From: CAVQBP01 sp964448105
Lineage (GTDB): Bacteria; Bacteroidota; Ignavibacteria; Ignavibacteriales; Ignavibacteriaceae
Reading direction: 5' to 3'
Length of the DNA stretch: 16,277 nt
Assembly: GCA_964448105.1 (NCBI GenBank)
Contig: CAYUVK010000116.1
Coordinates: forward strand, 1-16,277
Of this stretch, positions 1 to 7,036 are shown piece by piece (the stretch's first letter is position 1; each line of letters begins with the position of its first letter). Both the position numbers and the translations under genes were made by a program. Below the pieces are notes generated by a model. It made no database searches, was not told the DNA's origin, and worked only from the letters and a program-made list of their open reading frames with translations.

Positions 1-36
1 CTTGTACTTGAACTTGAACTTACTCTTGAACTTTAA
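1..36. repeat. Degenerate hexamer tandem repeat
   Basis: Six consecutive 6-base units read CTTGTA, CTTGAA, CTTGAA, CTTACT, CTTGAA, CTTTAA. The array is cut by the window edge, so its true length is unknown. It lies upstream of the EamA-type gene in apparently non-coding DNA. It may be a simple-sequence tract or the tail of a longer array. Confidence 0.55.
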
Positions 37-110
37 CCTGCAATTACTCATAAATTACATCCAAGTTCTTTATATTTACTACCTCAATTAAATTCATTAC
101 TTCTATTTAA

Positions 111-980
111 ATGAAAAACTTGCCTGAACATAAAAAAGGATTACTAGCTGTTTTGGCCTCTGCGATGTTATGGAGCACCGGTGGACTATTTATCAAATTG
201 GTCACCCTGGATGCAATGCAGATTTCTTTTTTCAGGTGTGTCTGGGCTGCAATTGTTTTTGCTATAATTTTTAGACGGCAGGTTTTTTATGCTAATATGT
301 TTACATTTATTAATGCCATTTCCTATGCTGCTGTATTAATTTTGTTTGTTTTATCTAATAAGTTAACGACTGCCGCAAATGCAATTTTTCTTCAATATAC
401 CGCACCGATTTATGTTTTAATCTTTGAGCCTATTATAAATAAAACTAATTATGAAAAAATTAATATCGTCACGATAATTATTTGCTTTGTTGGAATGCTT
501 CTTTTTTTTATCGGGGAAATTTCGCCTGGACATATGGTTGGAAATATTCTTTCACTTTTATCCGGGATTGCTTTTGCAGCATTCATGCTTGGAATGAGAA
601 AGAATAAAAAAGAATATCAATTTAGTTCTATTTTTTATGGTAATATAATTGTTTTCTTGTTTTGCACACCATATATGTTTGGTATAAGTAATTTATCTTT
701 AAATAACTTTTTGATGGTATCATATCTTGGAATATTTCAAATTGGAATTGCATATATAATTTTCAGCTTTGGGTTAAAAAGAGTACTGGCAATTGAGGCT
801 TCATTGTTATCGATGATTGAACCGGTTCTTAACCCGGTATGGGTGTTTTTAGGATACGGAGAGGTTCCTTCTTTCATGGCTATAATCGGCGGCATAATAA
901 TTATTTCTGCAATTATGGTAAGGACTTTTATTTTAGAATCGCCTGTTATGAAAGGAAGATTAAAAAATGATGTTGGTTGA
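111..980 (+). CDS. DMT-superfamily (EamA-type) permease
   Basis: This 289-residue integral membrane protein is almost entirely hydrophobic, with about ten predicted transmembrane segments in two EamA-like halves. The first half opens with AMLWSTGGLFIKLV (about residues 18-31), the usual EamA start. The second half begins near LSGIAFAAFMLGMRK and ends with the conserved stretch EASLLSMIEPVLNPVWVFLGYGE. The length is normal for the family. Members export or import small metabolites across the inner membrane; the substrate cannot be read from sequence. The start at 111 is the first in-frame ATG, but TATTTAA just before it gives no Shine-Dalgarno match, so initiation may be leaderless or SD-independent. 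It stands about 180 bp upstream of a GH2 gene on the same strand, which makes a role in sugar handling possible but unproven. Confidence 0.9.
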   Translation: MKNLPEHKKGLLAVLASAMLWSTGGLFIKLVTLDAMQISFFRCVWAAIVFAIIFRRQVFYANMFTFINAISYAAVLILFVLSNKLTTAANAIFLQYTAPIYVLIFEPIINKTNYEKINIVTIIICFVGMLLFFIGEISPGHMVGNILSLLSGIAFAAFMLGMRKNKKEYQFSSIFYGNIIVFLFCTPYMFGISNLSLNNFLMVSYLGIFQIGIAYIIFSFGLKRVLAIEASLLSMIEPVLNPVWVFLGYGEVPSFMAIIGGIIIISAIMVRTFILESPVMKGRLKNDVG

Positions 981-1143
981 ATAATTGAAACATCCGTTTA
1001 AAATAAATGAGTGTATTTTTTTTATTCAAATATTAAAAACGAAAATTCTCTTTCCGGTGAAAATGATTTATGTTTCTCCAATTTATAGGATTTACAAAAA
1101 ATATTTTTTAATGTCTGCATATTTTGTTAGCAAACTAGTTACA

Positions 1144-1150
1144 AGGGAGA
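1144..1150 (+). promoter_or_regulatory. Ribosome binding site of the GH2 gene
   Basis: AGGGAGA lies six bases before the ATG at 1157. It supports that start, which also places a complete signal peptide at the N-terminus. Confidence 0.7.
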
Positions 1151-1156
1151 TTTATA

Positions 1157-4099
1157 ATGAGAGATAACTTTGAAAAATTAATTAAGATTATTCCCTTTAT
1201 CTTAATAATAATAATTGCCGCTTTTAATAATACCGTCGCCCAGAATAATCTTGACAATAACCGGGTTGATGTTCGCGAACATCTGCTGATGGATTTTGGA
1301 TGGCGTTTTGCATTAGGTAATGCAGTGAACCCGGAAAAAGATTTTGGTAATGGAACCGGTTATTTCTCTTATTTCGCCAAAACCGGTTACGGCGATGGTG
1401 CAGCTGCAAAAAATTTTGATGACCGTGCCTGGCGAAAAATCGACTTACCGCATGACTGGTGTGTTGGACTTCCTTTTGATTCTCTCGGGAGCTACAGCCA
1501 TGGTTTTAAAGCTATGGGTCGAGGTTTTCCGCAAAATAGTGTGGGCTGGTACCGGAAGAATTTCTTTATAGCAAAAACTGATCTTGGTAAACGTATTTCC
1601 ATTGAATTCGATGGTGTGTTCCGTAATTCGATTGTGTGGATTAACGGTTTCTATTGCGGTACTGAACATAGCGGTTATAAAAGTTTTGATTATGATATTA
1701 CTGATTATTTGAACTATGGTGAGAATAATGTTGTTGCAGTTCGCGTTGATGCTACAATGGAAGAAGGCTGGTTTTATGAAGGGGCCGGCATTTATAGGCA
1801 TGTCTGGTTAAATAAAACACCCCCTCTCCATGTAGCCAGGTATGGTACATTTGTTACTACGGATCTAAAAGATGATACTGCAGTTATAACCATACGTACT
1901 AATGTAATAAATGAATCGAAAGAAAATTTCGTATTTGATATTGATGAAACTATTTTTGATCCTGACGGGAAAATCCTTGTTTCCGGATCAAAAAATCAAT
2001 TGTTGCTCAAACCCGGCGAACAGAATGAATACTTCAGCATTTACAATATTACCGATCCAAAATTATGGTCACTTGAAACACCTTACATTCATAAACTTAA
2101 AACTGTAATTAAATCAGGGGCGAGAGCTTTAGATACTTACGAAACTAATTTTGGAATTCGAACTGTAAAATTTGATCCCGATAAAGGATTTTTCTTAAAT
2201 AGAAAACGGGTAGAAATTAAAGGCACAAATGAGCATCAAGACATTGCCGGAGTCGGCATTGCTGTTCCTTATGCTTTGCAGGAATTCCGCATGAAAAAAC
2301 TTAAAGAGATGGGGAGCAATGCAATACGTACTTCACACAATCCGCCCGCCCCGGAATTTCTAGATGCTTGTGACAGATTGGGAATGCTGGTGCTCGATGA
2401 GAACCGGCTGATGGGATCAAATAAAGAACATTTAGATTGCCTTAAAAATCTTATTATGCGGGATCGTAATCATCCTTCTGTTATTCTTTGGTCATTAGGT
2501 AATGAAGAATGGGCGATTGAAGGAAATATAAAAGGAGCACGTATTGCTTCCACAATGCAGGACTTCGCACAGCAGCTTGATTCTTCCCGTGCATTTACTG
2601 CCGCCTGCAGCGGAGGATGGGATAATGGGATCGGCACAGTTACCCAGGTTATGGGTTACAATTACATTGTTCAAGGGGATATAGATGAACATCATTCTAA
2701 GTTTCCATGGCAGGCCGGTATAGGAACCGAAGAAAGTAATACAAGAAGTACACGTGGTATTTACAAAACCGATAAACTAATGGGATATCTTGCACCCACT
2801 AACCGGATACCCGAAAATGTTGGAACAGAATCAGGATGGAAATTCTATAATGAACGCCCTTTTCTTGCAGGTTTATTTTACTGGACGGGATTTGATTACA
2901 GGGGTGAGCCTCATCCTTTCGGTTGGCCCCAGGTCGCTTCACAAAGCGGACTTTTAGATTTATGCGGTTTCCCAAAAGATATTTATTATTATCTTAAATC
3001 GTGGTGGAGCAGCGACCCTGTACTTCATATTTCCCCGCATTGGAATCAGCCCGCAGGTCAGGCAGGTTGGAAAGGAAAGAAAGGACAGAAAATAAAAACT
3101 GTTATTTACAGTAATTGCGAACAAATAGAATTATATCTAAACAATAAGAGCTTAGGTAAAAAAGATATGCCGTTGAATGGTCATCTTGAATGGGAAGTCA
3201 ATTATGAACCCGGTACTTTAACTGCACGTGGATATAAAAATGGAAAAGAAATTTTAGTAAAGGAAATGAAGACCACAGGTGAACCTGTATCGATTCAGTT
3301 GTCAGCCCATAGGAATATTATTAAAGCAGATGGTGAAGATGTTTCCGTAATTACAACTCAGGCAAATGATGCTAACGGACTAATGGTGCCAACTGCTGAT
3401 AACGAGATCTATTTTAAGCTGGAAGGAGAAGGAAAAATTATCGGGGTCGGAAATGGAAACCCGGCAAGCCATGAAGCCGATAAATTTTTTAAAACAATAA
3501 AAACATTTAAAATTGAAGGATTGAAAGAGTTTCCGGTAGATAATCTCAACAATCGTCGGGAAGTTTCCTATGGTTATAACGATTCTGCCTGGAAACCGGC
3601 TTTTCAAAATCAAAATGAAGACTGGCGGGTTTATACTGATTCACTTATTGTAGTAAGAGGAATGTTTGAATTACCGGAAATTACAGATGAAACAGAAGTG
3701 AATTTATTTACAAAAAGTATTACTGAAGATCAATCTATTTATGTAAACGGAAACTTAATAGCTGCTAACATAAAGCGTGATGATCCAAACCAATCATTTA
3801 AGCTTAATCATAATTTAATTCATAAAGGCAGAAACGAATATGCTGTAACAGGAAAGAGATTCAGGAAAAATAATCAATGGGATACTCCCAATACAGATCC
3901 TGGTTTGGTACAGGTAATTTATCCGGCAAAGCAATGGAAACGTAAAGTTTTTAATGGGCTTGCCCGGATACTAGTGCAATCAACTAAACAAAACGGAGAA
4001 ATAATATTGACTGCCTCATCACCCGGATTAAAGTCCGCAATTATTAAGATTCAGTCTCAACCAAAAGAATTAATACCGGAGGCAAATGAAACACATTAA
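1157..4099 (+). CDS. Secreted GH2 beta-galactosidase-like glycoside hydrolase
   Basis: This 980-residue enzyme probably hydrolyses terminal beta-linked sugars, such as beta-galactosides, outside the cytoplasm. Residues 1-29 are a signal peptide with an IIPFILIIIIAAF core and a likely cut after TVA. The GH2 sugar-binding jelly roll spans about 45-222, the Ig-like domain about 225-330 and the TIM barrel about 335-640. The barrel carries the GH2 signature GNEEW with acid/base Glu450, and GTEES with likely nucleophile Glu525. A DUF4982-like domain follows at about 650-720, then a C-terminal GH2 domain. That last domain is split: the fold pauses after NGNPASHEADK (about 776) and resumes at RKVFNGLARILVQS (929). 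About 150 residues in between look like a second jelly-roll module (SWKP-type strands, VYVNG-like core). The 3' end overlaps the methyltransferase gene by 14 bases. Substrate is inferred from the family; a beta-glucuronidase or beta-mannosidase activity is less likely. Confidence 0.93.
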   Translation: MRDNFEKLIKIIPFILIIIIAAFNNTVAQNNLDNNRVDVREHLLMDFGWRFALGNAVNPEKDFGNGTGYFSYFAKTGYGDGAAAKNFDDRAWRKIDLPHDWCVGLPFDSLGSYSHGFKAMGRGFPQNSVGWYRKNFFIAKTDLGKRISIEFDGVFRNSIVWINGFYCGTEHSGYKSFDYDITDYLNYGENNVVAVRVDATMEEGWFYEGAGIYRHVWLNKTPPLHVARYGTFVTTDLKDDTAVITIRTNVINESKENFVFDIDETIFDPDGKILVSGSKNQLLLKPGEQNEYFSIYNITDPKLWSLETPYIHKLKTVIKSGARALDTYETNFGIRTVKFDPDKGFFLNRKRVEIKGTNEHQDIAGVGIAVPYALQEFRMKKLKEMGSNAIRTSHNPPAPEFLDACDRLGMLVLDENRLMGSNKEHLDCLKNLIMRDRNHPSVILWSLGNEEWAIEGNIKGARIASTMQDFAQQLDSSRAFTAACSGGWDNGIGTVTQVMGYNYIVQGDIDEHHSKFPWQAGIGTEESNTRSTRGIYKTDKLMGYLAPTNRIPENVGTESGWKFYNERPFLAGLFYWTGFDYRGEPHPFGWPQVASQSGLLDLCGFPKDIYYYLKSWWSSDPVLHISPHWNQPAGQAGWKGKKGQKIKTVIYSNCEQIELYLNNKSLGKKDMPLNGHLEWEVNYEPGTLTARGYKNGKEILVKEMKTTGEPVSIQLSAHRNIIKADGEDVSVITTQANDANGLMVPTADNEIYFKLEGEGKIIGVGNGNPASHEADKFFKTIKTFKIEGLKEFPVDNLNNRREVSYGYNDSAWKPAFQNQNEDWRVYTDSLIVVRGMFELPEITDETEVNLFTKSITEDQSIYVNGNLIAANIKRDDPNQSFKLNHNLIHKGRNEYAVTGKRFRKNNQWDTPNTDPGLVQVIYPAKQWKRKVFNGLARILVQSTKQNGEIILTASSPGLKSAIIKIQSQPKELIPEANETH
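4076..4082 (+). promoter_or_regulatory. Ribosome binding site inside the end of the GH2 gene
   Basis: CCGGAGG ends three bases before the methyltransferase ATG at 4086 and sits within the last GH2 codons. The close spacing and 14-base overlap indicate translational coupling. Confidence 0.7.
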
Positions 4100-4913
4100 T
4101 AGGGACCTTAATTCTGATGAATTAATTGAAGTATTTGATGAACTTCCTCTCTGGTCTGCGCCTTTCGGTTTAAAGCTGCTTGATAAAATAAAATTTAGAA
4201 AACAAATTTCTGTCCTCGATATTGGATTCGGTACAGGATTTCCACTATTAGAATTAGCAATGAGATTCGGAGAAACCTGTAAAATCGTCGGGATAGATCC
4301 ATGGATGGCTGCAATCAATAGAGCGAATAAAAAAATACAATTTTACGGAATAAAAAATGTTGAAGTTATTGAAGGAGTTGCAGAAAATATTCCATTAGAG
4401 AATAAATCTGTTGATTTAATAGTTAGCAATAACGGCTTAAACAACATTAGCAATTTAGATCAAGCCTTGGCCGAATGTTCAAGGGTAATAAAAAGCAAGG
4501 GACAGTTTGTACAGACTATCAACTTAAATACAACAATGATTGAATTTTATGAAATATTTGAGAAGCTGTTATATGAATTAAATATGAATTCTGAACTGCA
4601 GAAAATGAAAATGCATATTTACAACAAGCGAAAACCTCTTGTTGAATTTCTGGAAAAAATTGAGAAAGATGGATTTGTTATAAAAGATGTTGAGCATGAT
4701 AAATTCGAATATAAATTTAACGATGGAACGTCTATGTTTAATCATTTTTTTATAAGATTGGCATTTTTAAATGAATGGGAAAAAATTATTCCAGAGAAGA
4801 AACAATCTCAAATATTTAAAGAACTTGAATTGAGAATGAATGAAATAGCTGAATCCAATGGGTTATTCAAATTAAGCATTCCCTTTGTAGTAATTGATGC
4901 TGAAAAAGAGTAA
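4086..4913 (+). CDS. Class I SAM-dependent methyltransferase (UbiE/MenG-like)
   Basis: This 275-residue, probably cytoplasmic protein has no signal peptide. The Rossmann-type SAM-binding core is clear: motif I VLDIGFGTG at residues 43-51, the acidic post-I residue Asp71 in VGIDPW, and motif IV-like VDLIVSNNGLNNI near residues 109-121. The C-terminal third is more polar and lysine-rich and would hold substrate specificity, which I cannot assign. It overlaps the upstream GH2 gene by 14 bases with its own GGAGG, so the two are co-transcribed and coupled. Pairing with a secreted hydrolase gives no obvious shared pathway; the substrate could be a quinone-like or other small molecule. The family assignment is firm and the function open. 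Confidence 0.88.
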   Translation: MKHINRDLNSDELIEVFDELPLWSAPFGLKLLDKIKFRKQISVLDIGFGTGFPLLELAMRFGETCKIVGIDPWMAAINRANKKIQFYGIKNVEVIEGVAENIPLENKSVDLIVSNNGLNNISNLDQALAECSRVIKSKGQFVQTINLNTTMIEFYEIFEKLLYELNMNSELQKMKMHIYNKRKPLVEFLEKIEKDGFVIKDVEHDKFEYKFNDGTSMFNHFFIRLAFLNEWEKIIPEKKQSQIFKELELRMNEIAESNGLFKLSIPFVVIDAEKE

Positions 4914-4931
4914 AATTAATTTTAGATGAAC

Positions 4932-5027
4932 AAATATTTACCGCAGAGGTAACAGAGAAGGCGCAGAGGTAACAGAGGATAAAACGTTCTTCTCAGCGAT
5001 CTCTGAGTTCTCTGCGGTAAAATATTT
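4932..5027. repeat. CGCAGAG-rich inverted-repeat element between convergent genes
   Basis: The outer arms match over 17 bases with one bulge: AAATATTTACCGCAGAG at 4932-4948 pairs with the complement of 5010-5027. The left half also holds a 16-base direct repeat, CGCAGAGGTAACAGAG, at 4942-4957 and 4962-4977 (period 20). The right half holds related CTCTGAG/CTCTGCG units in the opposite sense. The element fills nearly all of the space between the methyltransferase stop and the end of the minus-strand DUF4038 gene, so its RNA could fold into a long hairpin that ends transcription from both sides. From memory, similar ACCGCAGAG-type sequences are dispersed in many bacterial genomes; I could not search. 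Confidence 0.85.
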
Positions 5028-5031
5028 TAAT

Positions 5032-6918
5032 TTACATCATAATTATTTTTGCTGCCCAATCTTTAGATGATGAATTTTGTCCATCTGGAAATCCCGGTAT
5101 TTTAAGCTCTCCGTTTTCATCTGATTTAATAGTAACTTTATCTTTCCATTTACCATCGATAGTATTAAACCACTGAAAATAATATTCCGTATTAGGTTTG
5201 AAGTTTTCTAATACAGGTATAACAGATTTATTTTCAAAATAAAGTAGAGCAAAATCCTTTTCGGGTGTTCTCATCATATAAGACCATCCATCCAGACCTT
5301 CTTCCGGACTTCCGGGAGCTTTTGAAGGCTGGATATCCTCTCTTGCAAGTGTTAGGTCCTGATATCTTTTCCCTTCTGATAAAATAAATTCTTTTAAATA
5401 CTGCATATAATTTGCAGATTCATATTTAAAAGCATCCCATACATGGGGACGCAACCCTGCGGGTTCTCCTGTTGTTGTAATATCGTATGCAGCTGTTCCG
5501 TGCACATGCCCCGATAAACCTCCCGATAAAACTGATCCGTACATTTGTGCCCGTGAAAAATAATTATCCCGTTTTGAATTTGCCGGCGGACGTTCACCGC
5601 CGGGCATATTAATTTCATGGTTCCACCCGGTATAATACGGCTCAAAATTAATAGCCGGATACGGTGGCTTCAGATTAAAAAGAGTTTCGAGTGCATATGC
5701 TATTCTATGATCTCTCGGCTTATTTCCTACACTTTGCATTGTTAACCAGGGACAATCTTTTCCATGCCCGAACTGAAGATATGTAGAGTTATTTATTAGT
5801 GTTGTAACCGGCTGACCAAACGGCATCGTGCCATATTTTTTTAAATGATATTTTAGTGCTTCATTAAATTCATCTGCTGTAAGACTGTACTCCTTGGGTA
5901 TCCAATCGAGATGTATTTCGCTGTATATAAAATTGTATGCACCGTATCTTGAACTGAGATACTGTACAAATCGTGAATATGATTCATTAAAATTAAAGTA
6001 TGCTTTCCAGGTTGGGCACATATCCCTTCTAACCGTTTCTAGCAAAGGAACAAATCCCTCATCGGAAAGATACTGCATCTTTTTATCCAGACTTTTAAAA
6101 TAATCGGGATTTATATGATCAAAATCGGCAACACCCGGATGCTCTTTGGACATTGCAAATGGTTTATTCCCATACTCATCACGCATATCCTTTGCAGTCA
6201 TTTTACCATCTTTGGTAAGATAATCAAATTTTTCCCAGGCATTCCTAACATAAATTCCATTGGAATCGGCATAAGTGGCAGCATTATAATCTGCTTCCCA
6301 ATTAGGGAAACAAGAGATCATGCTTACGGAATTGAATCCCTGTCTTTTTCTATACATTACTGCGTCTTCGAAGCCCATTCCCGGTCCAGGTACATAATTT
6401 TCAGAAGCAGCAGCATTTCTAAAAGGTAAACGCCATGTAGAACCGGCTAACCATGTGTCACCAACTAGAAAAAATGGAGTTCCATCCGCATATTGTAAAG
6501 CATGCCCGTTTGGAGTAGCACGGATAAATCCATGCCGGTTGGGGTTTTCTTCTTCTTCTTCTTTTGTCCAGTTGACAGCAGTAAATTCTCCTGTATGATT
6601 ATTCAGACCTTTATCATCAGGCTGATTTGAACCGCTTTCCCATTGCCATGTGCCCGGACTTGTTGCTACAACCCGAACAATAAAATTATTTTCCCCGTCC
6701 CAAAACCCGTAGATCCGTTTTGAAAAATCAGGTCCTTTTAACTCGATCCAGCATTCGACATCTGCATAATAATTATCATAAGTTTTTTCGGCTTTCAATT
6801 TAATCTCTTTCATTTCCCATACATGGATCTTTGAGGGATCAGCTTTGGTAAAATTGAAAGGTATAAGAATAACCAAAAATATTAAGTAAAAGGATATTAA
6901 TTTTGAAGATATATTCAT
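5032..6918 (-). CDS. Secreted DUF5060/DUF4038 apiosidase-like (GH140-related) glycoside hydrolase
   Basis: This 628-residue protein starts with a signal peptide (hydrophobic core at about 8-22, cut near residue 26, after FTKA). A DUF5060-type beta-sandwich covers about 30-115 (VWEMKEIKLKA, DVECWIELKGPD, FWDG, SPGTWQWES). The DUF4038 TIM barrel covers about 130-505 and shows RHGFIRATPNGHALQYADGT, FFLVGDTWL and GFNSVSMISCFPNW. A putative collagen-binding-type C-terminal domain runs from about 525 to 628. Candidate catalytic residues, by position at barrel strand ends, are Glu334 (YSEIHLDW) and Glu426 (INFEPYY); this is inference. Characterised DUF4038 relatives (GH140) remove apiose from pectin, but the family is broad and the substrate here is uncertain. 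It follows the GH3 gene on the same strand, 118 bases downstream. The ATG at 6918 is supported by AAGGAG at 6931-6926. A Glu run (residues 120-124) is encoded by a short GAA microsatellite. Confidence 0.86.
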   Translation of the reverse strand: MNISSKLISFYLIFLVILIPFNFTKADPSKIHVWEMKEIKLKAEKTYDNYYADVECWIELKGPDFSKRIYGFWDGENNFIVRVVATSPGTWQWESGSNQPDDKGLNNHTGEFTAVNWTKEEEEENPNRHGFIRATPNGHALQYADGTPFFLVGDTWLAGSTWRLPFRNAAASENYVPGPGMGFEDAVMYRKRQGFNSVSMISCFPNWEADYNAATYADSNGIYVRNAWEKFDYLTKDGKMTAKDMRDEYGNKPFAMSKEHPGVADFDHINPDYFKSLDKKMQYLSDEGFVPLLETVRRDMCPTWKAYFNFNESYSRFVQYLSSRYGAYNFIYSEIHLDWIPKEYSLTADEFNEALKYHLKKYGTMPFGQPVTTLINNSTYLQFGHGKDCPWLTMQSVGNKPRDHRIAYALETLFNLKPPYPAINFEPYYTGWNHEINMPGGERPPANSKRDNYFSRAQMYGSVLSGGLSGHVHGTAAYDITTTGEPAGLRPHVWDAFKYESANYMQYLKEFILSEGKRYQDLTLAREDIQPSKAPGSPEEGLDGWSYMMRTPEKDFALLYFENKSVIPVLENFKPNTEYYFQWFNTIDGKWKDKVTIKSDENGELKIPGFPDGQNSSSKDWAAKIIMM

Positions 6919-6925
6919 TAGATAA

Positions 6926-6931
6926 CTCCTT
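6926..6931 (-). promoter_or_regulatory. Ribosome binding site of the DUF4038 gene
   Basis: On the minus strand AAGGAG lies seven bases before the ATG at 6918. It fixes the start upstream of the signal peptide. Confidence 0.75.
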
Positions 6932-6942
6932 ATGTAATATCT

Positions 6943-6975
6943 GTCAAGTTATTTGTATTAAATAACTTAGTTGAC
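6943..6975. promoter_or_regulatory. Imperfect palindrome upstream of the DUF4038 gene
   Basis: The arms AAGTTATTT (6946-6954) and AAATAACTT (6960-6968) are perfect complements around a 5-base spacer. They are flanked by GTC on the left and, three bases further out, by TGAC on the right. It sits 25 bases upstream of the DUF4038 start codon on the minus strand. That position suits an operator for a dimeric sugar-responsive repressor or activator, or an mRNA leader hairpin. No regulator gene is visible in the window. Confidence 0.5.
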
Positions 6976-7005
6976 ATAATTTAAATTTATTGTTCTCAAT
7001 TAATT

Positions 7006-7033
7006 GTAGAGACGGGGCATGCCCCGTCTCTAC
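7006..7033. repeat. Perfect 28-bp palindrome directly after the GH3 stop codon
   Basis: GTAGAGACGGGGCA (7006-7019) is followed without spacer by its exact reverse complement TGCCCCGTCTCTAC (7020-7033). It is far more GC-rich than the surrounding DNA and begins three bases after the GH3 stop. There is no T-run after it on the minus strand, so it is not a canonical intrinsic terminator. It resembles REP-like dispersed palindromes that sit at 3' ends and stabilise mRNA; I recall GTAGAGACG...CGTCTCTAC repeats in other genomes but could not check. Confidence 0.9.
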
Positions 7034-7036
7034 TGC

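Noticed and set aside
985..1167. 60-codon plus-strand frame starting at TTG
   Set aside because: No ribosome site, no recognisable motif, AT-driven composition, and it overlaps the well-supported GH2 start.
1445..1801. 118-codon minus-strand frame within the GH2 gene
   Set aside because: It is antisense to conserved GH2 sugar-binding domain sequence and shows no domain of its own.
4942..4977. Possible CRISPR from the two spaced direct repeats
   Set aside because: Only two 16-base units with a 4-base spacer, part of an inverted repeat, and no cas genes.
6925..6950. TTGACA on the minus strand as a -35 box for the DUF4038 gene
   Set aside because: Normal spacing would put the -10 box on the ribosome site and start codon, leaving no room for a transcript start upstream.
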